Shown here in pieces: positions 1-12,000 of a stretch of 64,000 nucleotides of DNA. The DNA lies in assembly GCF_964340395.1 (NCBI RefSeq), contig NC_135555.1, positions 5,189,001-5,253,000 on the forward strand, written 5' to 3'. Origin of the DNA: Glandiceps talaboti (taxonomy: Eukaryota; Hemichordata; Enteropneusta; Spengelidae). Each line of letters starts with the position of its first letter. The first letter of the stretch is position 1. Made by a program: the position numbers and the translations under genes. The notes under the pieces are model-generated. The model saw nothing but the letters and a program-made list of their open reading frames with translations. It searched no databases and was not told the origin of the DNA.

Positions 1-3000
1 AAGATTGGCTGGTGTTGTTGCTGCTTCTGTGGTTGTTTCCAAGACTGTTGTGGGACTAGTAGTTGTGAGAGAAGATGTTGTCAATTCCTCCTCTGTAGTA
101 GTTGGCACACTAGTAGTTGTTAGTGTTAGTGGAGATGTCTCCAATTCTGTTGTTGTTGTTGCAGTAACAGTTGTTAGACTTGGAGTTGTTGGTAAAGTAA
201 AAGTTGCGGCCTCTGCTGCTGTTGTTGTTGTTGTTGCCAAGACTGTTGTCTTAGAAGGTGTTGTCGGTACAGTAGTTGTGAAATTGAATGTTTTGAACTC
301 TGATTTTACAGTGATGGGCAAACCAGTTGTAGTAGTAACAGCAGGTTGTGATGTTTCAGCTGGAGTTGTTGTTGTCAAACTTGCTGTTGCAGTAGGTGTT
401 GTTGGCAAAGCAGTGGTTACATTCAAGGTAGTCAGTTCCGTCTGTGTGGTAGTTGGTAAAGTGGAAGCTGTAAGATTGGCTGGTGTTGTTGCTGCTTCTG
501 TGGTTGTTTCCAAGACTGTTGTGGGACTAGGAGGTGTGAGAGAAGATGTTGTCAATTCATCCTCTGTAGTAGTTGGCACACTAGTAGTTGTTAGTGTTAG
601 TGGAGATGTCTCCAATTCTGTTGTTGTTGTTGCAGTAACAGTTGTTAGGCTTGGAGTTGTTGGTAAAGCAGAAGTTGTGGCCTCTTCTGTTGTTGTTGCC
701 AGGACTGTTGTCTTAGAAGGTGTTGTCGGTACAGTAGTTGTGAAATTGAATGTTGTGAACTCCGTTTCTATAGTGGTGGGGAAACCAGTTGTAGTAGTAA
801 CAGCAGGTTGTGATGTTTCAGCTGGAGTTGTTGTTGTCAAAACTGTTGTTGCACTAGGTGTTGTTGGCAAAGCAGTGGTTACATTCAATGTAGTCAGTTC
901 CGTCTGTGTGGTAGTTGGTATAGTGGAAGCTGTAAGAGTGGCTGGTGTTGTTGCTGCTTCTGTGGTTGTTTCCAAGACTGTTGTGGGACTAGTAGTTGTG
1001 AGAGAAGATGTTGTCAATTCCTCCTCTGTAGTAGTTGGCACACTAGAAGTTGTTAGTGTTGGTGCAGATGTCTCCAATTCTGTTGTTGTTGTTGCAGTAA
1101 CAGTTGTTAGGCTTGGAGTTGTTGGAAAAGCAGAAGTTGTGGCCTCTTCTGTTGTTGTTGTTGTTGCCAAGATTGTTGTCTTAGAAGGTGTTGTCGGTAC
1201 AGTAGTTGTCAAATTGAATGTTGTGAACTCCGTTTCTATAGTGGTGGGCAAACCAGTTGTAGTAGTAACAGCAGGTTGTGATGTTTCAGCTGGAGTTGTT
1301 GTTGTCAAAACTGTTGTTGCACTAGGTGTTGTTGGCAAAGCAGTGGTTACATTCAAGGTAGTCAGTTCCGTCTGTGTGGTAGTTGGTATAGTGGAAGCTG
1401 TAAGAGTGGCTGGTGTTGTTGCTGCTTTTGTGGTTGTTTCCAAGACTGTTGTGGGACTAGTAGTTGTGAGAGAAGATGTTGTCAATTCCTCCTCTGTAGT
1501 AGTTGGCACACTAGAAGTTGTTAGTGTTGGTGCAGATGTCTCCAATTCTGTTGTTGTTGTTGCAGTAACAGTTGTTAGGCTTGGAGTTATTGGTAAAGCA
1601 GAAGTTGTGGCCTCTTCTGTTGTTGTTGTTGCCAAGATTGTTGTCTTAGAAGGTGTTGTCGGTACAGTAGTTGTGAAATTGAATGTTGTGAACTCCGTTT
1701 CTATAGTGGTGGGCAAACCAGTTGTAGTAGTAACAGCAGGTTGTGATGTTTCAGCTTGAGTTGTTGTTGTCAAAACTGTTGTTGCACTAGGTGTTGTTGG
1801 CAAAGCAGTGGTTACATTCAAGGTAGTCAGTTCCGTCTGTGTGGTAGTTGGTATAGTGGAAGCTGTAAGAGTGGCTGGTGTTGTTGCTGCTTTTGTGGTT
1901 GTTTCCAAGACTGTTGTGGGACTAGTAGTTGTGAGAGAAGATGTTGTCAATTCCTCCTCTGTAGTAGTTGGCACACTAGAAGTTGTTAGTGTTGGTGCAG
2001 ATGTCTCCAATTCTGTTGTTGTTGTTGCAGTAACAGTTGTTAGGCTTGGAGTTATTGGTAAAGCAGAAGTTGTGGCCTCTTCTGTTGTTGTTGTCGCCAA
2101 GACTGTTGTCTTAGAAGGTGTTGTCGGTACAGTAGTTGTGAAATCGAATATTGTGAACTCTGTTTCTATAGTGGTGGGCAAACCAGTTGTAGTAGTAACA
2201 GCTGGTTGTGATGTTTCAGCTGGAGTTGTTGTTGTCAAAACTGTTGTTGCACTAGGTGTTGTTGGCAAAGCAGTGGTTACATTCAAGGTAGTCAGTTCCG
2301 TCTGTGTTGTAGTTGGTATAGTTGAAGCTGTAAGAGTGGCTGGTGTTGTTGCTGCTTCTGTGGTTGTTTCCAAGACTGTTGTGGGACTAGTAGTTGTGAG
2401 AGAAGATGTTGTCAATTCCTCCTCTGTAGTAGTTGGCACACTAGTAGTTGTTAGTGTTGGTGCAGATGTCTCCAATTCTGTCGTTGTTGTTGTTGTTGCA
2501 GTAACAGTTGTTAGGCTTGGAGTTGTTGGTAAAGCAGAAGTTGTGGCCTCTTCTGTTGTTGTTGTCGCCAAGACTGTTGTCTTAGAAGGTGTTGTCGGTA
2601 CAGTAGTTGTGAAATCGAATATTGTGAACTCTGTTTCTATAGTGGTGGGCAAACCAGTTGTAGTAGTAACAGCTGGTTGTGATGTTTCAGCTGGAGTTGT
2701 TGTTGTCAAAACTGTTGTTGCAGTAGGTGTTGTTGGCAAAGCAGTGGTTACATTCAAGGTAGTCAGTTCCGTCTGTGTGGTAGTTGGTATAGTGGAAGCT
2801 GTAAGAGTAGCTGGTGTTGTTGCTGCTTCTGTGGTTGTTTCCAAGACTGTTGTGGGACTAGTAGTTGTGAGAGAAGATGTTGTCAAATCCTCCTCTGTAG
2901 TAGTTGGCACACTAGTAGTTGTTAGTGTCGGTGGAGATGTCTCCAATTCTGTTGTTGTTGTTGCAGTAACAGTTGTTAGGCTTGGAGTTATTGGTAAAGC

Positions 3001-6000
3001 AGAAGTTGTGGCCTCTTCTGTTGTTGTTGTTGCCAGGACTGTTGTCTTAGAAGGTGTTGTCGGTACAGTAGTTGTGAAATTGAATGTTGTGAACTCTGTT
3101 TCTATAGTGGTGGGCAAACCAGTTGTAGTAGTAACAGCAGGTTGTGATGTTTCAGCTGGAGTTGTTGTTGTCAAAACTGTTGTTGCACTAGGTGTTGTTG
3201 GCAAAGCAGTGGTTACATTCATGGTAGTCAGTTCCGTCTGTGTGGTAGTTGGTATAGTGGAAGCTGTAAGAGTGGCTGGTGTTGTTGCTGCTTCTGTGGT
3301 TGTTTCCAAGACTGTTGTGGGACTAGTAGTTGTGAGAGAAGATGTTGTCAATTCCTCCTCTGTAGTAGTTGGCACACTAGTAGTTGTTAGTGTTGGTGCA
3401 GATGTCTCCAATTCTGTTGTTGTTGTTGCAGTAACAGTTGTTAGGCTTGGAGTTGTTGGTAAAGCAGAAGTTGTGGCCTCTTCTGTTGTTGTTGTTGCCA
3501 AGACTGTTGTCTTAGAAGGTGTTGTCGGTTCAGTACTTGTGAAATTGAATGTTGTGAACTCCGTTTCTATAGTGGTGGGCAAACCAGTTGTAGTAGTAAC
3601 AGCAGGTTGTGATGTTTCAGCTTGAGTTGTTGTTGTCAAAACTGTTGTTGCACTAGGTGTTGTTGGGAAAGCAGTGGTTACATTAAAGGTAGTCAGTTCC
3701 GTCTGTGTGGTAGTTGGTATAGTGGAAGCTGTAAGAGTGGCTGGTGTTGTTGCTGCTTCTGTGGTTGTTTCCAAGACTGTTGTGGGACTAGTAGTTGTGA
3801 GAGAAGATGTTGTCAATTCCTCCTCTGTAGTAGTTGGCACACTAGTAGTTGTTAGTGTTGGTGCAGATGTCTCCAATTCTGTTGTTGTTGTTGTAGTAAC
3901 AGTTGTTAGGCTTGGAGTTGTTGGTAAAGCAGAAGTTGTGGCCTCTTCTGTTGTTGTTGTTGCCAGGACTGTTGTCTTAGAAGGTGTTGTCGGTACAGTA
4001 GTTGTGAAATTGAATGTTGTGAACTCCGTTTCTATAGTGGTGGGCAAACCAGTTGTAGTAGTAACAGCAGGTTGTGATGTTTCAGCTGGAGTTGTTGTTG
4101 TCAAAACTGTTGTTGCATTAGGTGTTGTTGGCAAAGCAGTGGTTACATTCAAGGTAGTCAGTTCCGTCTGTGTGGTAGTTGGTATAGTGGAAGTTGTAAG
4201 AGTGGCTGGTGTTGTTGCTGCTTCTGTGGTTGTTTCCAAGACTATTGTGGGACTAGTAGTTGTGAGAGAAGATGTTGTCAATTCCTCCTCTGTAGTAGTT
4301 GGCACACTAGTAGTTGTTAGTATTGGTGCAGATGTCTCCAATTCTGTTGTTGTTGTTGTTGCAGTAACAGTTGTTAGGCTTGGAGTTGTTGGTAAAGCAG
4401 AAGTTGTGGCCTCTTCTGTTGTTGTTGTTGCCAGGACTGTTGTCTTAGAAGGTGTTGTCGGTACAGTAGTTGTGAAATTGAATGTTGTGAACTCCGTTTC
4501 TACAGTGGTGGGCAAACCAGTTGTAGTAGTAACAGCAGGTTGTGATGTTTCAGCTGGAGTTGTTGTCAAAACTGTTGTTGCACTAGGTGTTGTTGGCAAA
4601 GCAGTGGTTACATTCAAGGTAGTCAGTTCCGTCTGTGTGGTAGTTGGTATAGTGGAAGCTGTAAGAGTGGCTGGTGTTGTTGCTGCTTCTGTGGTTGTTT
4701 CCAAGACTGTTGTGGGACTAGTAGTTGTGAGAGAAGATGTTGTCAATTCCTCCTCTGTAGTAGTTGGCACACTAGTAGTTGTTAGTGTTGGTGCAGATGT
4801 CTCCAATTCTGTTGTTGTTGTTGCAGTAACAGTTGTTAGGCTTGGAGTTGTTGGTAAAGCAGAAGTTGTGGCCTCTTCTGTTGTTGTTGTTGCCAAGACT
4901 GTTGTCTTAGAAGGTGTTGTCGGTACAGTAGTTGTGAAATTGAATGTTGTGAACTTCGTTTCTACAGTGGTGGGCAAACCAGTTGTAGTAGTAACAGCAG
5001 GTTGTGATGTTTCAGCTGGAGTTGTTGTTGTCAAAACTGTTGTTGCACTAGGTGTTGTTGGCAAAGCAGTGGTTACATTCAAGGTAGTCAGTTCCGTCTG
5101 TGTGGTAGTTGGTATAGTGGAAGCTGTAAGAGTGGCTGGTGTTGTTGCTGCTTCTGTGGTTGTTTCCAAGACTGTTGTGGGAGTAGTTGTGAGAGAAGAT
5201 GTTGTTAATTCCTCCTCTGTAGTAGTTGGCACAGTAGTAGTTGTTAGTATTGGTGCAGATGTCTCCAATTCTGTTGTTGTTGTTGCAGTAACAGTTGTTA
5301 GGCTTGGAGTTGTTGGTAAAGCAGAAGTTGTGGCCTCTTCTGTTGTTGTTGTTGCCAAGATTGTTGTCTTAGAAGGTGTTGTCGGTACAGTAGTTGTGAA
5401 ATTGAATGTTGTGAACTCCGTTTCTATAGTGGTGGGCAAACCAGTTGTAGTAGTAACAGCAGGTTTTGATGTTTCAGCTGGAGTTGTTGTTGTCAAAACT
5501 GTTGTTGCATTAGGTGTTGTTGGCAAAGCAGTGGTTACATTCAAGGTAGTCAGTTCCGTCTGTGTGGTAGTTGGTATAGTGGAAGCTGTAAGAGTGGCTG
5601 GTGTTGTTGCTGCTTCTGTGGTTGTTTCCAAGACTGTTGTGGGACTAGTAGTTGTGAGAGAAGATGTTGTCAATTCCTCCTCTGTAGTAGTTGGCACACT
5701 AGAAGTTGTTAGTATTGGTGTAGATGTCTCCAATTCTGTTGTTGTTGTTGCAGTAACAGTTGTTAGGCTTGGAGTTGTTGGTAAAGCAGAAGTTGTGGCC
5801 TCTTCTGTTGTTGTTGTTGCCAGGACTGTTGTCTTAGAAGGTGTTGTCGGTACAGTAGTTGTGAAATTGAATGTTGTGAACTCCGTTTCTACAGTGGTGG
5901 GCAAACCAGTTGTAGTAGTAACAGCAGGTTGTGATGTTTCAGCTTGAGTTGTTGTTGTCAAAACTGTTGTTGCACTAGGTGTTGTTGGCAAAGCAGTGGT

Positions 6001-9000
6001 TACATTCAAGGTAGTCAGTTCCGTCTGTGTGGTAGTTGGTATAGTGGAAGCTGTAAGAGTGGCTGGTGTTGTTGCTGCTTCTGTGGTTGTTTCCAAGACT
6101 GTTGTGGGACTAGTAGTTGTGAGAGAAGATGTTGTCAATTCCTCCTCTGTAGTAGTTGGCACACTAGTAGTTGTTAGTGTTGGTGCAGATGTCTCCAATT
6201 CTGTTGTTGTTGTTGCAGTAACAGTTGTTAGGCTTGGAGTTGTTGGTAAAGCAGAAGTTGTGGCCTCTTCTGTTGTTGTTGTTGCCAAGATTGTTGTCTT
6301 AGAAGGTGTTGTTGGTACAGTAGTTGTGAAATTGAATGTTGTGAACTCCGTTTCTACAGTGGTGGGCAAACCAGTTGTAGTAGTAACAGCAGGTTGTGAT
6401 GTTTCAGCTGGAGTTGTTGTTGTCAAAACTGTTGTTGCACTAGGTGTTGTTGGCAAAGCAGTGGTTACATTCAAGGTAGTCAGTTCCGTCTGTGTGGTAG
6501 TTGGTATAGTGGAAGCTGTAAGAGTGGCTGGTGTTGTTGCTGCTTCTGTGGTTGTTTCCAAGACTATTGTGGGACTAGTAGTTGTGAGAGAAGATGTTGT
6601 CAATTCCTCCTCTGTAGTAGTTGGCACACTAGTAGTTGTTAGTATTGGTGCAGATGTCTCCAATTCTGTTGTTGTTGTTGCAGTAACAGTTGTTAGGCTT
6701 GGAGTTATTGGTAAAGCAGAAGTTGTGGCCTCTTCTGTTGTTGTTGTTGCCAAGACTGTTGTCTTAGAAGGTGTTGTCGGTACAGTAGTTGTGACATTGA
6801 ATGTTGTGAACTCCGTTTCTATAGTGGTGGGCAAACCAGTTGTAGTAATAACAGCAGGTTGTGATGTTTCAGCTGGAGTTGTTGTTGTCAAAACTGTTGT
6901 TGCACTAGGTGTTGTTGGCAAAGCAGTGGTTACATTCAAGGTAGTCAGTTCCGTCTGTGTGGTAGTTGGTATAGTGGAAGCTGTAAGAGTGGCTGGTGTT
7001 GTTGCTGCTTCTGTGGTTGTTTCCAAGACTGTTGTGGGACTAGTAGTTGTTATAGAAGATGTTGTCAATTCCTCCTCTGTAGTAGTTGGCACACTAGAAG
7101 TTGTTAGTGTTGGTGCAGATGTCTCCAATTCTGTTGTTGTTGTAGTAACAGTTGTTAGGCTTGGAGTTGTTGGTAAAGCAGAAGTTGTGGCCTCTTCTGT
7201 TGTTGTTGTTGCCAGGACTGTTGTCTTAGAAGGTGTTGTCGGTACAGTACTTGTGAAATTGAATGTTGTGAACTCTGTTTCTATAGTGGTGGGCAAACCA
7301 GTTGTAGTAGTAACAGCAGGTTGTGATGTTTCAGCTGGAGTTGTTGTTGTCAAAACTGTTGTTGCATTAGGTGTTGTTGGCAAAGCAGTGGTTACATTCA
7401 ATGTAGTCAGTTCCGTCTGTGTGGTAGTTGGTATAGTGGAAGTTGTAAGAGTGGCTGGTGTTGTTGCTGCTTCTGTGGTTGTTTCCAAGACTATTGTGGG
7501 ACTAGTAGTTGTGAGAGAAGATGTTGCCAATTCCTCCTCTGTAGTAGTTGGCACACTAGTAGTTGTTAGTATTGGTACAGATGTCTCCAATTCTGTTGTT
7601 GTTGTTGCAGTAACAGTTGTTAGGCTTGGAGTTGTTGGTAAAGCAGAAGTTGTGGCCTCTTCTGTTGTTGTTGTTGCCAGGACTGTTGTCTTAGAAGGTG
7701 TTGTCGGTACAGTAGTTGTGAAATTGAATGTTGTGAACTCCGTTTCTACAGTGGTGGGCAAACCAGTTGTAGTAGTAACTGCAGGTTGTGATGTTTCAGC
7801 TGGAGTTGTTGTTGTCAAAACTGTTGTTGCACTAGGTGTTGTTGGCAAAGCAGTGGTTACATTCAAGGTAGTCAGTTCCGTCTGTGTGGTAGTTGGTATA
7901 GTGGAAGCTGTAAGAGTGGCTGGTGTTGTTTCTGCTTCTATGGTTGTTTCCAAGACTATTGTGGGACTAGTAGTTGTGAGAGAAGATGTTGTCAATTCCT
8001 CCTCTGTAGTAGTTGGCACACTAGTAGTTGTTAGTATTGGTGCAGATGTCTCCAATTCTGTTGTTGTTGTTGCAGTAACAGTTGTTAGGCTTGGAGTTAT
8101 TGGTAAAGCAGAAGTTGTGGCCTCTTCTGTTGTTGTTGTTGCCAAGACTGTTGTCTTAGAAGGTGTTGTCGGTACAGTAGTTGTGACATTGAATGTTGTG
8201 AACTCTGTTTCTATAGTGGTGGGCAAACCAGTTGTAGTAGTAACAGCAGGTTGTGATGTTTCAGCTGGAGTTGTTGTTGTCAAAACTGTTGTTGCATTAG
8301 GTGTTGTTGGCAAAGCAGTGGTTACATTCATGGTAGTCAGTTCCGTCTGTGTGGTAGTTGGTATAGTGGAAGCTGTAAGAGTGGCTGGTGTTGTTGCTGC
8401 TTCTGTGGTTGTTTCCAAGACTGTTGTGGGACTAGTAGTTGTGAGAGAAGATGTTGTCAATTCCTCCTCTGTAGTAGTTGGCACACTAGTAGTTGTTAGT
8501 GTTGGTGCAGATGTCTCCAATTCTGTTGTTGTTGTTGCAGTAACAGTTGTTAGGCTTGGAGTTGTTGGTAAAGCAGAAGTTGTGGCCTCTTCTGTTGTTG
8601 TTGTTGCCAAGACTGTTGTCTTAGAAGGTGTTGTCGGTACAGTAGTTGTGAAATTGAATGTTGTAAACTCCGTTTCTATAGTGGTGGGCAAACCAGTTGT
8701 AGTAGTAACAGCAGGTTGTGATGTTTCAGCTGGAGTTGTTGTTGTCAAAACTGTTGTTGCACTAGGTGTTGTTGGCAAAGCAGTGGTTACATTCAAGGTA
8801 GTCAGTTCCGTCTGTGTGGTAGTTGGTATAGTGGAAGCTGTAAGAGTGGCTGGTGTTGTTGCTGCTTCTGTGGTTGTTTGCAAGACTGTTGTGGGACTAG
8901 TAGTTGTGAGAGAAGATGTTGTCAATTCCTCCTCTGTAGTAGTTGGCACACTAGTAGTTGTTAGTGTTGGTGCAGATGTCTCCAATTCTGTTGTTGTTGT

Positions 9001-12000
9001 TGCAGTAACAGTTGTTAGGCTTGGAGTTGTTGGTAAAGCAGAAGTTGTGGCCTCTTCTGTTGTTGTTGTTGCCAAGACTGTTGTCTTAGAAGGTGTTGTC
9101 GGTACAGTACTTGTGAAATTGAATGTTGTGAACTCCGTTTCTATAGTGGTAGGCAAACCAGTTGTAGTAGTAACAGCAGGTTGTGATGTTTCAGCTGGAG
9201 TTGTTGTTGTCAAAACTGTTGTTGCATTAGGTGTTGTTGGCAAAGCAGTGGTTACATTCAAGGTAGTCAGTTCCGTCTGTGTGGTAGTTGGTATAGTGGA
9301 AGTTGTAAGAGTGGCTGGTGTTGTTGCTGCTTCTGTGGTTGTTTCCAAGACTATTGTGGGACTAGTAGTTGTGAGAGAAGATGTTGTCAATTCCTCCTCT
9401 GTAGTAATTGGCACACTAGTAGTTGTTAGTATTGGTGCAGATGTCTCCAATTCTGTTGTTGTTGTTGCAGTAACAGTTGTTAGGCTTGGAGTTGTTGGTA
9501 AAGCAGAAGTTGTGGCCTCTTCTGTTGTTGTTGTTGCCAAGACTGTTGTCTTAGAAGGTGTTGTCGGTACAGTAGTTGTGAAATTGAATGTTGTGAACTC
9601 CGTTTCTATAGTGGTGGGCAAACCAGTTGTAGTAGTAACAGCAGGTTGTGATGTTTCAGCTGGAGTTTTTGTTGTCAAAACTGTTGTTGCACTAGGTGTT
9701 GTTGGCAAAGCAGTGGTTACATTCAAGGTAGTCAGTTCCGTCTGTGTGGTAGTTGGTATAGTGGAAGCTGTAAGAGTGGCTGGTGTTGTTGCTGCTTCTG
9801 TGGTTGTTTCCAAGACTGTTGTGGGAGTAGTTGTGAGAGAAGATGTTGTTAATTCCTCCTCTGTAGTAGTTGGCACAGTAGTAGTTGTTAGTATTGGTGC
9901 AGATGTCTCCAATTCTGTTGTTGTTGTTGCAGTAACAGTTGTTAGGCTTGGAGTTGTTGGTAAAGCAGAAGTTGTGGCCTCTTCTGTTGTTGTTGTTGCC
10001 AGGACTGTTGTCTTAGAAGGTGTTGTCGGTACAGTAGTTGTGAAATTGAATGTTGTGAACTCTGTTTCTACAGTGGTGGGCAAACCAGTTGTAGTAGTAA
10101 CAGCAGGTTGTGATGTTTCAGCTGGAGTTGTTGTTGTCAAAACTGTTGTTGCACTAGGTGTTGTTGGCAAAGCAGTGGTTACATTCAAGGTAGTCAGTTC
10201 CGTCTGTGTGGTAGTTGGTATAGTGGAAGCTGTAAGAGTGGCTGGTGTTGTTGCTGCTTCTGTGGTTGTTTCCAAGACTGTTGTGGGACTAGTAGTTGTG
10301 AGAGAAGATGTTGTCAATTCCTCCTCTGTAGTAGTTGGCACACTAGTAGTTGTTAGTGTTGGTGCAGATGTCTCCAATTCTGTTGTTGTTGTTGCAGTAA
10401 CAGTTGTTAGGCTTGGAGTTGTTGGTAAAGCAGAAGTTGTGGCCTCTTCTGTTGTTGTTGTTGCCAAGACTGTTGTCTTAGAAGGTGTTGTCGGTACAGT
10501 AGTTGTGAAATTGAATGTTGTGAACTCCGTTTCTATAGTGGTGGGCAAACCAGTTGTAGTAGTAACAGCAGGTTGTGATGTTTCAGCTGGAGTTGTTGTT
10601 GTCAAAACTTTTGTTGCACTAGGTGTTGTTGGGAAAGCAGTGGTTACATTCAAGGTAGTCAGTTCCGTCTGTGTGGTAGTTGGTATAGTGGAAGCTGTAA
10701 GAGTGGCTGGTGTTGTTGCTGCTTCTGTGGTTGTTTCCAAGACTGTTGTGGGACTAGTAGTTGTGAGAGAAGATGTTGTCAATTCCTCCTGTGTAGTAGT
10801 TGGCACACTAGAAGTTGTTAGTATTGGTGCAGATGTCTCCAATTCTGTTGTTGTTGTTGCAGTAACAGTTGTTAGGCTTGGAGTTGTTGGTAAAGCAGAA
10901 GTTGTGGCCTCTTCTGTTGTTGTTGTTGCCAAGACTGTTGTCTTAGAAGGTGTTGTCGGTACAGTAGTTGTGAAATTGAATGTTGTGAACTCCGTTTCTA
11001 TAGTGGTGGGCAAACCAGTTGTAGTAGTAACAGCAGGTTGTGATGTTTCAGCTGGAGTTGTTGTTGTCAAAACTGTTGTTGCACTAGGTGTTGTTGGCAA
11101 AGCAGTGGTTACATTCAAGGTAGTCAGTTCCGTCTGTGTGGTAGTTGGTATAGTGGAAGCTGTAAGAGTGGCTGGTGTTGTTGCTGCTTCTGTGGTTGTT
11201 TCCAAGACTGTCGTGGGAGTAGTTGTGAGAGAAGATGTTGTTAATTCCTCCTCTGTAGTAGTTGGCACAGTAGTAATTGTTAGTATTGGTGCAGATGTCT
11301 CCAATTCTGTTGTTGTTGTTGCAGTAACAGTTGTTAGGCTTGGAGTTGTTGGTAAAGCAGAAGTTGTGGCCTCTTCTGTTGTTGTTGTTGCCAAGATTGT
11401 TGTCTTAGAAGGTGTTGTTGGTACAGTAGTTGTGAAATTGAATGTTGTGAACTCCGTTTCTACAGTGGTGGGCAAACCAGTTGTAGTAGTAACAGCAGGT
11501 TTTGATGTTTCAGCTGGAGTTGTTGTTGTCAAAACTGTTGTTGCACTAGGTGTTGTTGGCAAAGCAGTGGTTACATTCAAGGTAGTCAGTTCCGTCTGTG
11601 TGGTAGTTGGTATAGTGGAAGCTGTAAGAGTGGCTGGTGTTGTTGCTGCTTCTGTGGTTGTTTCCAAGACTATTGTGGGACTAGTAGTTGTGAGAGAAGA
11701 TGTTGTCAATTCCTCCTCTGTAGTAGTTGGCACACTAGTAGTTGTTAGTATTGGTGCAGATGTCTCCAATTCTGTTGTTGTTGTTGCAGTAACAGTTGTT
11801 AGGCTTGGAGTTATTGGTAAAGCAGAAGTTGTGGCCTCTTCTGTTGTTGTTGTTGCCAAGACTGTTGTCTTAGAAGGTGTTGTCGGTACAGTAGTTGTGA
11901 CATTGAATGTTGTGAACTCTGTTTCTATAGTGGTGGGCAAACCAGTTGTAGTAGTAACAGCAGGTTGTGATGTTTCAGCTGGAGTTGATGTTGTCAAAAC

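Noticed and set aside
5-5947. Long + strand Val-rich open frames (5-1,759, 1,808-3,625, 3,674-5,947)
   Set aside because: They are antisense shadows of the Thr codons. About half the residues would be Val, the frame is broken by TGA at 1,757, 3,623 and 5,945, and those same bases give an ordinary Pro-to-Gln change on the minus strand, which stays open.
1756-6177. Short Cys-rich + strand frames at 1,756-1,989, 3,622-3,855 and 5,944-6,177
   Set aside because: They begin only where the single-base 'gcttgag' variant makes an ATG-containing frame free, and read the exact codon complement of the Thr frame (TGT from ACA). They are a composition artefact, not small secreted peptides.
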